Assembly: GCA_021814475.1 (NCBI GenBank)
Contig: JAKAIE010000013.1
Span: 1 to 47,102 of the forward strand
From: Nitrospirota bacterium
Lineage (GTDB): Bacteria > Nitrospirota > Thermodesulfovibrionia > Thermodesulfovibrionales > UBA6898
Reading direction: 5' to 3'
Length of the DNA stretch: 47,102 nt
Under the pieces are notes generated by a model that was not told where the DNA came from, searched no databases, and saw only the letters and a list, made by a program, of their open reading frames with translations. The translations under genes were made by a program, and so were the position numbers. Below, one piece after another: positions 34,404-42,148 of the stretch (positions are counted from its first letter, which is position 1; every line of letters begins with the position of its first letter).

Positions 34404-34440
34404 CCTCAGCAAGGGCAAAGAGAACTTCCAGGAGGAACAT

Positions 34441-35367
34441 ATGTCAGGACCCAGGATATTGATCGTTGACGACGAACCTGTTGTGATAAAGAGTGCCGAA
34501 CGGGTGCTGAAGAGCGAAGGGTATGACGTCGAGGGGGCTGCAGGCGGCCGCGAAGCGATTCTGAAGCTCGAAAAGGGAGGGTACGATCTCGTCTTCACTG
34601 ACCTGAAGATGCCCGAGGTCGACGGTCTCACCCTTATCAAGTGGATCAGGAAATCCAGCACAGTGATCGGCATCGTCATCATCACCGGCTATCCGTCGCA
34701 GGACACCATAAAAGATGCCCTCGAACTCGGCATCATCGACTACGTTCCAAAGCCCTTTACTCCGTCGGTCCTGCTCGACGTGACGGCCCGGGCGGTCGAA
34801 TGGACCCAGGGGAGAAAACCTCGGGAAGAAAAGGCCCACGAGGAATTTCCTCCCGCGATGGCGGCCGAACTAGACAGGGTAATTGAGCATTACAGGAAGA
34901 TACCGGGCAGCCTGATACCGGTGCTGCAGAGGGCACAGGAGATCGTCGGATATCTTCCCCCGGTCGTGCAGAAGCGGATCTCCAAGGGCCTGAACATACC
35001 CGAAGCCGAGATCCACGGGGTAGTCTCCTTCTATTCCTTTTTTACCATGAAACCAAGGGGGGACCATAATATAAGGGTCTGCCTCGGGACAGCATGCTAT
35101 GTAAAAGGTATCGAAGGTGTCGTCAGCAAGATCAGGGACACGTTAAAGATTGACATAGGGGAAACCACGGAGGACAGGAAATTTTCCCTCGAGGGAGTAA
35201 GGTGCCTTGGAGCTTGCGGGCTCGCTCCCGTCATGGTAATCGACCAGGAAACTTTCGGCGCCATGTCTCCGAGGAAGGCGTTGGAGATCATCAGCCGGTA
35301 TGACAGTACGGTCGTCGCAGCGGCGGCAGCCGAACCAGGAGCGGACCTGGCGGAAAAGGAGAGCTGA
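34441..35367 (+). CDS. response regulator receiver fused to a NuoE/HydC-type [2Fe-2S] subunit
   Basis: 308 aa. Residues 1-120 are a complete receiver: D10/D11, phospho-acceptor D54 in VFTDLKMP, T82 in IITGY, K104 in PKPFTP. A short charged linker (121-138) leads to a full 24-kDa subunit domain (about 140-285) with the helical part (IPVLQRAQEIVGYLPP) and the [2Fe-2S] ligands C214, C219, C255, C259 (CLGTAC, CLGAC). ATG 34441 follows AGGAGG. The frame is continuous with no stop or shift at the join, so the fusion is real in this sequence. It should be the electron-carrying partner of the NuoF-like protein at 35878, placing phosphorylation control on the enzyme itself. Confidence 0.93.
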   Translation: MSGPRILIVDDEPVVIKSAERVLKSEGYDVEGAAGGREAILKLEKGGYDLVFTDLKMPEVDGLTLIKWIRKSSTVIGIVIITGYPSQDTIKDALELGIIDYVPKPFTPSVLLDVTARAVEWTQGRKPREEKAHEEFPPAMAAELDRVIEHYRKIPGSLIPVLQRAQEIVGYLPPVVQKRISKGLNIPEAEIHGVVSFYSFFTMKPRGDHNIRVCLGTACYVKGIEGVVSKIRDTLKIDIGETTEDRKFSLEGVRCLGACGLAPVMVIDQETFGAMSPRKALEIISRYDSTVVAAAAAEPGADLAEKES

Positions 35368-35368
35368 C

Positions 35369-35752
35369 ATGGCAAGACTGACAATAGAAGACCTGAAGAA
35401 GATAAAAGAAAAACATAAGGCCGACTTCACGCTGCGGGCGGGCGGATACCGGGCGAAGGTCACGGTGCATATGGGCACATGCGGAATCGCCGCCGGGGCA
35501 AGGAATGTCATGACCGCCCTGATGGATGAGATCACGAAGGCCAACCTGAGTGACGTGATCGTTACGACATCCGGCTGTGCGGGTCTCTGCGCCCGCGAAC
35601 CTCTGGCCACGATAGAGATCATGAACCAGCCCCCCGTGAAATATTGCGACCTGAATGAAGACAAGATGAGGGAGATATTCAGGGAGCACATCCTTGGAGG
35701 AACCCCTGTCGAAAAATACGCGCTGGTAGTCGGAAGCGAGACGACCTATTAA
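35369..35752 (+). CDS. thioredoxin-like [2Fe-2S] ferredoxin (HndB-like)
   Basis: 127 aa from ATG 35369 (AAGGAGAG upstream), one base after the preceding stop. A thioredoxin-like [2Fe-2S] fold is indicated by MGTCGIAAGARNV with one Cys and TSGCAGLCAREP with two, plus YCDL. HndB-type proteins accompany NADP-reducing and bifurcating hydrogenases. A first Cys pair with the usual CxxxxC spacing is incomplete (single Cys in GTCGIA), so the cluster could be coordinated differently or use the later Cys. Assignment by context is good. Confidence 0.85.
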   Translation: MARLTIEDLKKIKEKHKADFTLRAGGYRAKVTVHMGTCGIAAGARNVMTALMDEITKANLSDVIVTTSGCAGLCAREPLATIEIMNQPPVKYCDLNEDKMREIFREHILGGTPVEKYALVVGSETTY

Positions 35753-35813
35753 CAAAGGGTCGGCATAGGCGAATGATGCAAGAATTCAGTGAGGGTCGTA
35801 TCGCCAGGGATGT

Positions 35814-35837
35814 GCTGCAGAGCCTCTGCCCTGCAGC
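35814..35837 (+). other. intercistronic hairpin
   Basis: GCTGCAG and CTGCAGC form a 7-bp stem with a 10-nt loop in the 125-nt gap before the NuoF-like gene, with no T-run. It may adjust expression of the downstream subunits. The rest of the gap holds only the AGGAGGAG ribosome site. Confidence 0.35.
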
Positions 35838-35877
35838 TTGCCCCTTGCGGCCTGCCCCTTATCACAGGAGGAGTTGA

Positions 35878-37743
35878 ATGGGAAAATTTCGTGCAAATTT
35901 GATGCTCTGCGCAGGGACCGGCTGTGTTGCCAGCGAAAGCCCCAAGGTGAGCGCAGCTCTGAGCGAAGAGATAAAGAAGAGGGGACTGGAAGAGGAGCTC
36001 AAGATAGTCCTGACCGGCTGCAACGGCTATTGTGCTGAAGGCCCGGTCATGGCGGTCTATCCTGATGAAATCTTCTACCAGAAGGTGACGGTCGAGGATG
36101 TCCCCCTGCTGGTCGAAGAGCATTTCATAAAGGGCAGACCCTATCAGAAATTGATGTTCAAGGAACCGGAGAAGAAGACCGCCATTCCTTTAATGAAAGA
36201 TATCCCCTTCTTCAAGCACCAGGTCCTGAGGGTCCTGAGAAACAAGGGGCTTATCGATCCCGAAAAAATAGAGGAGTATATCGCCAGGGACGGCTACCAG
36301 GCCGCCGCAAAGGCGCTCACCCAGATGACGCCCGAGGAGATCGTGAAGGTCGTCAAGGACTCCGGGGTGCGGGGCAGGGGCGGCGCGGGATTTCCCACGG
36401 GTATGAAATGGGAATTCGCCTCGAAGGTAAAATCCGATATCAAGTTTATGCTCTGCAATGGTGACGAGGGCGACCCCGGCGCCTTCATGGACAGGTCGGT
36501 GATGGAAGCCGATCCCCATTCGGTCATCGAGGGCATGATCATCGGCGCCAGAGCGATCGGCGCCCACCATGGGTTCATCTACGTCAGAGCGGAATACCCG
36601 CTCGCGGTTAAGAGGCTCCAGCTCGCGATAGACCAGGCCACTGAAGCGGGGCTGCTTGGCAAAAACATCCTGGACACCGGTTTTGATTTTGAACTCAAGA
36701 TATATCTCGGCGCGGGCGCCTTCGTCTGCGGCGAAGAGACAGCACTTATGCGTTCGATCGAGGGTAAGCGGGGCATGCCGCGGCCACGGCCGCCCTTCCC
36801 GGCGGTGAAAGGGTTATGGGACAAACCCTCTGTACTGAATAACGTCGAGACCCTGGCGCAGATAGCCCCGATCATCCTGAACGGGGCCGAATGGTACAGA
36901 AGCCTCGGCACTGAAAAGAGCGCCGGCACAAAGGTCTTTGCGCTCACCGGCGCCATCAACAACGTCGGCCTGGTCGAGGTCCCGATGGGGATTCCGCTCA
37001 GGACGATCATCTATGACATAGGCGGCGGCCCCAAGAAGGGAAGAAAATTCAAGGCCGTACAGCTCGGCGGACCTTCCGGCGGCTGTATCCCCGAGAGTCT
37101 CCTGGATATTCCGGTGACCTATGAAGATATCGTCGCCACGGGCGCCATCGTCGGCTCGGGCGGTATGGTCGTCATGGACGACAACACGTGCATGGTCGGA
37201 ACGGCAAAATTCTTCCTGGAGTTCACCGCCGACGAGTCCTGCGGAAAGTGTGTTCCTTGCCGTGTAGGGACCAAGATACTGCTCGATATCCTCACCGACA
37301 TCACGGAAGGCAAAGGGCAGGAGAGCGACATAGAAACGCTCCAGGACCTTGCCCGGGACATACTGGCATCGTCGCTCTGCGGCCTTGGCCAGACAGCCCC
37401 GAACCCCATCCTTACGACCATAAAGTACTTCCGGGACGAATATGAGTCCCATATTCTGCATAAGTGGTGCAAGGCCGGCGTATGCAGGAAACTGACCACC
37501 TTCTGGATCGACGAAAAGCTCTGCAAGGCATGCGGTGCGTGCCTCAGGGCCTGCCCATCGAAGGCAATCGTCGGCGAGAAGAAGGTGCCGCACAAGATCA
37601 TCCAGGAACTCTGTGTCCAGTGCAGAACCTGCTATGACACGTGCAAGTTCCACTCGATAAAGATCCTTCCTGCGAAATTCGAGGGGGATCCCCACGAGTT
37701 CCTGGAGGCTGCCGCCGCCGGCGAGAAGAAGGGGGAAGCGTAA
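35878..37743 (+). CDS. HydB/HndC-type flavin subunit (NuoF-like with ferredoxin extensions)
   Basis: 621 aa. Three parts: an N-terminal thioredoxin-like [2Fe-2S] domain (C11, C16, C48, C52); a NuoF core with FMN loop GRGGAGFPTGMKW, CNGDEGDPGAFMDR, VCGEETALMRS and SCGKCVPCRVGT; and a C-terminal 2x[4Fe-4S] ferredoxin domain (CKACGACLRACPSKAI and CVQCRTCYDTCKFHSI). This layout is that of the flavin subunit of bifurcating [FeFe]-hydrogenases and NADP-reducing hydrogenases, not of complex I NuoF. It should oxidise or reduce NAD(P)H and exchange electrons with ferredoxin. Starts with AGGAGGAG; the next gene follows without a gap. Confidence 0.92.
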   Translation: MGKFRANLMLCAGTGCVASESPKVSAALSEEIKKRGLEEELKIVLTGCNGYCAEGPVMAVYPDEIFYQKVTVEDVPLLVEEHFIKGRPYQKLMFKEPEKKTAIPLMKDIPFFKHQVLRVLRNKGLIDPEKIEEYIARDGYQAAAKALTQMTPEEIVKVVKDSGVRGRGGAGFPTGMKWEFASKVKSDIKFMLCNGDEGDPGAFMDRSVMEADPHSVIEGMIIGARAIGAHHGFIYVRAEYPLAVKRLQLAIDQATEAGLLGKNILDTGFDFELKIYLGAGAFVCGEETALMRSIEGKRGMPRPRPPFPAVKGLWDKPSVLNNVETLAQIAPIILNGAEWYRSLGTEKSAGTKVFALTGAINNVGLVEVPMGIPLRTIIYDIGGGPKKGRKFKAVQLGGPSGGCIPESLLDIPVTYEDIVATGAIVGSGGMVVMDDNTCMVGTAKFFLEFTADESCGKCVPCRVGTKILLDILTDITEGKGQESDIETLQDLARDILASSLCGLGQTAPNPILTTIKYFRDEYESHILHKWCKAGVCRKLTTFWIDEKLCKACGACLRACPSKAIVGEKKVPHKIIQELCVQCRTCYDTCKFHSIKILPAKFEGDPHEFLEAAAAGEKKGEA

Positions 37744-40212
37744 ATGAAGGTTGAACTGACTATTAACGATAAGAAGGTTTCCGTTGAAGAAGGGACCACG
37801 ATCCTGAAGGCCGCACAGGAAAACGGCATAAAAATACCGAACCTCTGCTTTGACAAGCGCCTTAGGCCTTACGGCGGCTGCAGGCTCTGCGTGGTTGAGC
37901 TCGAGGGACAGCCACGCCTCTTTGCGTCCTGCTCCACTCCTGTGGCCCCCAACATGGTCGTCAAGACGGAGACCCCGAAGCTGAAGAAAGCGCGCCAGAC
38001 GGTCCTTGAGCTCCTCCTGATTCATCATCCGCTGGACTGCCCGATCTGCGACAAGGCGGGCGAATGCGACCTGCAGGACCTTGCCTTCGAATTCGGAAAA
38101 CCTGAAGGCAGGTTTATCCGTCACCGGAAGGGCATGCCGCCGGACGTGCGCGGCCCGCTCGTTGAACTGACAGCGAACCGTTGCATCCTCTGCGGCAAAT
38201 GCGTGCGGATTTGCGCCGAGCATCAGGGGAGAGGGGCCCTCGGCCTGATCAACAGGGGCTTTTCGACCGTGGTGCAGCCCGCCTTCGGCCAGATTCTCGA
38301 ATGTGATTATTGCGGACAGTGCATCGATATATGTCCCACAGGGGCCCTGCTGAGCAAACCGTTCAAGTTCCAGGCGCGCGCCTGGTTCCTCGATGAGAGG
38401 GATACTACCTGTCCTTTCTGCGGCTGCGGCTGCACCCTCACCCTCGGCCTGCGTGAAGGGAAGATCCTCCGCTCGCGCGGCAAGGAAGACAACGGCAGGA
38501 GCGAAGGAAATCTCTGCGGCAGAGGCAGGTTCGGCTTCGACTACATTTACAGTGAAACCCGTCTCAAAACCCCGATGGTCCGAAAGGATAATACCCTGAC
38601 GGCAGTTTCGTGGGACGAGGCGCTGCTTTATATCAGCGACAAACTGAAATCGGTCATTGCAGCACATGGCAAAAATGCAGTCGGGGCGATCGGATCGCAC
38701 CGGTGCACGAACGAAGACAATTTCATGCTCAGGAAATTCATGCAGCAGGTCGTCGGCTCCAACAATATGGATTCGTCGGCGTCCTTCGGATACGCAAAGG
38801 TCCAGAAGGCGCTGAAGCATTCCTTCGGCACGAAGCATCACCCGATCCAGCTGAAGGCCCCCCTGGGCAAGGATCTTATCTTTATCATCGAATCGGATTT
38901 AAGCGTCACGCACCCCGTGTACGGACTGAATATCCTTCAGGCAAAAAGAGAGGGGGCGACCCTCATCGTCGCCGATGCGCGGGAGACAAAGCTCACCCGC
39001 CACAGTTCTTCAACCCTGAGGATGAAGCACGGGACGTCGGTCGCCCTGATAAACGGCATCTCGAGGATCATTACCGAAAAGGACCTCTTCAACCGGGAGA
39101 TTGTCTCGAAGATGGCCGGCTTTGCCGAGTTCGAAAAGAGCCTCGCCGAGTACACTCCGGAAAAGGTATCCCTCCTCACCGGCATACCCGCAGAGGAACT
39201 GGTTGCGACTGCAACGTCGATCGCCCGCGCCCGGAACAGGCTGATCTCCTTCACCATAGGATTTACCGAAAACAGCAAAGGGGCTGATCTCGTCTATGCG
39301 GCCTCAAACCTGCTGATCCTTTTGGGGGAAGATGTCGACGCGCTCCAGATACCTGCGGAATATGCAAACACCTATGGCATGTACCAGATCGGCCTGCGTC
39401 CGGATGCGGACGCGCCCGACGGCAAAGATATCTCCGAGATGCTCTACGATGCTGGCGCGGTAAGGGCTCTCTATATCATGGGGGAAGACCCTGTATCGTC
39501 CTTCCCGTATAATGCAAAGATCAGCAGCAACCTCAAAAACCTAGATCTTCTCGTGGTGCAGGATATCGCGCTGACCGAGACGGCTAAGCTCGCCCACGTG
39601 GTCCTGCCTGCAGCTGCATGGGCTGAAAAGGACGGCAGCTTCACGAACGCCGAAGGAATCACGCAGAGCGTCCACAAGATCATCGATGCCCCCGGGCAGG
39701 CGCTGCCCGACTGGCAGATCCTGAGGAACCTTTCCCTTTCCATGGCCAAGGAGATATCCGTCAGGACCGTTGCGGACGTTACCGCGGAGATAGCCTCCTC
39801 CGGTAGGGACGAGAACATATCGGACACAAGGGTCTTCCATCCGGTACAGTATACGCCGGGAGAAGAGCCGGATGCCGATTACCCGCTGGCACTCGTCACC
39901 CGGGATGCGCTGCAGCATTCGGGGACCATGTCAACGAGGTCGAAGTGCCTTGACCTGGTTCTCTCCGAGGCCTTCCTCGAAATCGGCGAGGAGGATGCCG
40001 CAACCCTCGGGGTCACCGACAACAGCTACGTCAGGGTATCGTCGAGGAGAGGAAGCGTCTTTCTGAAGGCAAAGGTCTCGGATGCCGTTCCTCAGGGCAG
40101 GGTGTTCGTTCCCACGCACTTTCCTCATGGCAAGATCAATGCGCTGACATATCCTTCGCCAAACGGCATCGCCGGCACCGATGCAGTGAAGGTTGAGCCG
40201 GCAAAGGGATAG
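37744..40212 (+). CDS. NuoG-like / HndD-N-terminal-type iron-sulfur subunit with molybdopterin-fold domain
   Basis: 822 aa. Cluster ligands as in NuoG: [2Fe-2S] C35, C46, C49, C63; His-type cluster H95, C99, C102, C108; [4Fe-4S] C147-C157 and C187-C197; then CPFCGCGC (C223, C226, C230) with C258 leading into a molybdopterin oxidoreductase fold. The Sec/Cys of formate dehydrogenases is Gly349 (SSASFGYAKV), so no classical formate activity is expected. There is no H-cluster domain. It occupies the place held by HydA in hydrogenase loci. It may accept electrons from the flavin subunit and pass them to an unlinked partner, or keep some unknown pterin chemistry. Confidence 0.9.
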   Translation: MKVELTINDKKVSVEEGTTILKAAQENGIKIPNLCFDKRLRPYGGCRLCVVELEGQPRLFASCSTPVAPNMVVKTETPKLKKARQTVLELLLIHHPLDCPICDKAGECDLQDLAFEFGKPEGRFIRHRKGMPPDVRGPLVELTANRCILCGKCVRICAEHQGRGALGLINRGFSTVVQPAFGQILECDYCGQCIDICPTGALLSKPFKFQARAWFLDERDTTCPFCGCGCTLTLGLREGKILRSRGKEDNGRSEGNLCGRGRFGFDYIYSETRLKTPMVRKDNTLTAVSWDEALLYISDKLKSVIAAHGKNAVGAIGSHRCTNEDNFMLRKFMQQVVGSNNMDSSASFGYAKVQKALKHSFGTKHHPIQLKAPLGKDLIFIIESDLSVTHPVYGLNILQAKREGATLIVADARETKLTRHSSSTLRMKHGTSVALINGISRIITEKDLFNREIVSKMAGFAEFEKSLAEYTPEKVSLLTGIPAEELVATATSIARARNRLISFTIGFTENSKGADLVYAASNLLILLGEDVDALQIPAEYANTYGMYQIGLRPDADAPDGKDISEMLYDAGAVRALYIMGEDPVSSFPYNAKISSNLKNLDLLVVQDIALTETAKLAHVVLPAAAWAEKDGSFTNAEGITQSVHKIIDAPGQALPDWQILRNLSLSMAKEISVRTVADVTAEIASSGRDENISDTRVFHPVQYTPGEEPDADYPLALVTRDALQHSGTMSTRSKCLDLVLSEAFLEIGEEDAATLGVTDNSYVRVSSRRGSVFLKAKVSDAVPQGRVFVPTHFPHGKINALTYPSPNGIAGTDAVKVEPAKG

Positions 40213-40268
40213 GACAATCCCGCGCCCTTTCCACCCGACAGTCACCAGGAGAGGAACCACCACAGGCT

Positions 40269-40625
40269 ATGACACTGGACGAGATCAAGGACATACTCGA
40301 TGCCGAGACGCTCTCGGCACACTGCGACGGGAACACCCCTGTCGAGCGGGCGTATTGCGCCGATCTGATGAGCGATGTGCTCTGTTTTTCCTTTACCAAT
40401 TCCCTGCTGATCACGCACCTGACCAATGCACAGGTCATACGCACCGCCGATGTGGCAAATATCAAGGCAATCGTATTCTGCCAGGGGAAGAAGCCACCGC
40501 GCGAAACAGTCGTGCTGGCAGAGGGGAAAAAGATCCCCATGCTCGTCACCGGATATTCAATGTTTGACTCCTGCGGGAAACTGTACGAAAAGGGTCTCAG
40601 GGGAAAATCCGAATCTGATACGTGA
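40269..40625 (+). CDS. DRTGG-domain protein (HPr-kinase N-terminal-like)
   Basis: 118 aa, a stand-alone DRTGG-type domain. It begins MTLDEIKDILDAE, with the core SDVLCFSFTNSLLITHLTN...IVFCQGKKPP and a C-terminal VTGYSMFDSCGKLYEKGL. Such domains are small ligand-binding or interaction modules; in this setting they recur next to hydrogenase-like operons, with no proven role. A paralogue lies at 41070. The stop shares a base with the next start (TGATG). Ribosome site weak. Confidence 0.8.
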   Translation: MTLDEIKDILDAETLSAHCDGNTPVERAYCADLMSDVLCFSFTNSLLITHLTNAQVIRTADVANIKAIVFCQGKKPPRETVVLAEGKKIPMLVTGYSMFDSCGKLYEKGLRGKSESDT

Positions 40626-41059
40626 TGACGAACCCCAGCGAAGGTACATTTTTCCTCAACGGAAAGGATTTTGCGAATGCCGGCAACGCCTCCGGCAGCC
40701 TGAAGAAGGTGCTGGAGGAGATGGGGGTCCCGCCTCCCCTCATACGGCGGGCCTCGATCGCAGCCTTCGAGGCCGAGATGAACACCATCATCTATGCCGT
40801 GGCGGGAATCATGCATTACTATGTGACTCCCGGTACGATCAGGGTTGTGCTGCAGGACATGGGCCCGGGGATAGCGGATATCGATCTCGCCATGACGGAA
40901 GGGTATTCGACCGCACCCGACTACATTCGTGACATGGGATTCGGCTCCGGTATGGGACTGCCCAATATCAAGAAAAATGCCGACTCCCTGGCAATCAATT
41001 CGGTTGTCGGCGAGGGAACAACCCTCGAGTTCGTCATTAACCTGGACAAAACCGCCTGA
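40625..41059 (+). CDS. GHKL ATPase, anti-sigma-factor/RsbW-like
   Basis: 144 aa from ATG 40625 (a GTG one codon earlier is also in frame). A Bergerat-fold ATPase without a dimerisation domain: N box around AFEAEMNTII, G1 QDMGPGIADID, G2 GSGMGLPNIKK, final GEGTTLEFVI. It is like RsbW/SpoIIAB serine kinases that phosphorylate a partner. No STAS anti-anti-sigma protein or sigma factor is adjacent, so the target may be the neighbouring DRTGG or PHP proteins. Confidence 0.85.
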   Translation: MTNPSEGTFFLNGKDFANAGNASGSLKKVLEEMGVPPPLIRRASIAAFEAEMNTIIYAVAGIMHYYVTPGTIRVVLQDMGPGIADIDLAMTEGYSTAPDYIRDMGFGSGMGLPNIKKNADSLAINSVVGEGTTLEFVINLDKTA

Positions 41060-41069
41060 AGGAGGCGCC

Positions 41070-41411
41070 ATGACACTGCAGGAACTTGCCAAGGGTCTGG
41101 ACGTTGAAGTATTAACCGGGGATGCGAAGCTGGAGAGGGAAATCGCCGGAGGGTATGTGAGCGATCTCCTCTCCGATGTCATCGGCAATGCGAAAGAAGG
41201 CTTTGTATGGATCACCTTTCAGGTCCACATGAATATTGTCGCCGCCGCCTCACTGAAAGGTCTCGCGGGGATCATCCTCGTAAACGGCAGAAGACCCCCG
41301 CAGGATACCCTGCAGAAGGCCTCTGAAGAAAATGTCATCATCATGACGACTCCGCTCCCTGCCTTCGAGGTCGTCGGCCGACTGTATGAACTCGGCCTCA
41401 GATGCCGGTAG
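41070..41411 (+). CDS. second DRTGG-domain protein
   Basis: 113 aa from ATG 41070, with GGAGG 5 nt upstream. Similar over its whole length to the DRTGG protein at 40269 (MTLQELAKGLDVEVL, VSDLLSDVIG, GIILVNGRRPPQDTL, VVGRLYELGL), so a paralogous pair. The 3' end overlaps the PHP gene by 10 nt. Confidence 0.8.
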   Translation: MTLQELAKGLDVEVLTGDAKLEREIAGGYVSDLLSDVIGNAKEGFVWITFQVHMNIVAAASLKGLAGIILVNGRRPPQDTLQKASEENVIIMTTPLPAFEVVGRLYELGLRCR

Positions 41412-42142
41412 AATTCATCGCTGACCTGCATATCCACACCTGCCTGTCACCCTGCGCCGAGCTTTCGATGACCCCGAAGGGAATCGTCGAGAAAGCGGCG
41501 TCGCTGGGCATCAATATCATCGCGGTCTGCGACCACAACTCGATGGAAAACGTCGAGGTGACAAGGGACGTCGCAAAAGGGAAAGGGATATGCGTTATCG
41601 CGGGGATGGAGATCAATTCAGCGGAGGAGGTTCATATCCTCGGTCTCTTCGGCGATAGTGACGCCGCCCGCCGGATGCAGGAAATCGTCTACCTGAACCT
41701 GCAGCCCGGGGAAAACGACGAAGATGCCATCGGCATGCAGGTAATTGTCAATGCCGACGACGAGGTGCTCGGGTTCAACAGGCGGCTCCTGATAGGGGCA
41801 ACCGGCCTCTCTGTCAACAGGATCGTGGAGCTGGTCCACGATCTCAACGGCATCGCCGTTGCGAGCCACATCGACAGGGATGTCTTCGGGATCATCGGGC
41901 AGCTCGGGTTCATCGATCCCGGGATATGTTTCGACGCCCTGGAGATCTCCTGCCGCAAGACAGCTGACGAGGCGCGCGCGCTGTACGGGGAGTACGGTCA
42001 TATCCCGTGGATCTCCTCGTCGGATGCGCACCAGGTTGACGAAATAGGAAGAAGGACGTCACGTTTTCTGCTGCACCATGCCACCTTCGATGAAATATGC
42101 CTCGCACTGAAGGACGCCGGCAGGGAAAGGGTCTATTTCTGA
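41402..42142 (+). CDS. PHP-domain metal-dependent phosphoesterase
   Basis: 246 aa. PHP motifs in order: DLHIHTCLSPC (H10, H12), VCDHNSM, AGMEINSAEEVH, ASHIDRD and SSDAH. A trinuclear metal site is expected; family members hydrolyse nucleotide 3'-phosphates, histidinol phosphate or phosphoprotein esters. Placed between DRTGG and GHKL ATPase genes, so a phosphatase acting against the ATPase/kinase is an attractive but unproven role. Complete. Confidence 0.9.
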   Translation: MPVEFIADLHIHTCLSPCAELSMTPKGIVEKAASLGINIIAVCDHNSMENVEVTRDVAKGKGICVIAGMEINSAEEVHILGLFGDSDAARRMQEIVYLNLQPGENDEDAIGMQVIVNADDEVLGFNRRLLIGATGLSVNRIVELVHDLNGIAVASHIDRDVFGIIGQLGFIDPGICFDALEISCRKTADEARALYGEYGHIPWISSSDAHQVDEIGRRTSRFLLHHATFDEICLALKDAGRERVYF

Positions 42143-42148
42143 ACTTCC

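Noticed and set aside
36814..38841. Long open frame (about 675 codons) on the minus strand opposite the HydB-like and NuoG-like genes
   Set aside because: It is a by-product of GC-rich third positions of the real plus-strand genes; no recognisable domain, no start signals, and the plus strand encodes well-defined iron-sulfur proteins throughout. The same applies to the long plus-strand frames opposite nuoF/nuoG (26467-28254), glgC and the DHH gene.
37744..40212. Interpretation as a catalytic formate dehydrogenase or [FeFe]-hydrogenase subunit
   Set aside because: The position of the catalytic Sec/Cys is Gly, no in-frame TGA that could encode Sec exists in the gene, and none of the H-cluster motifs are present.
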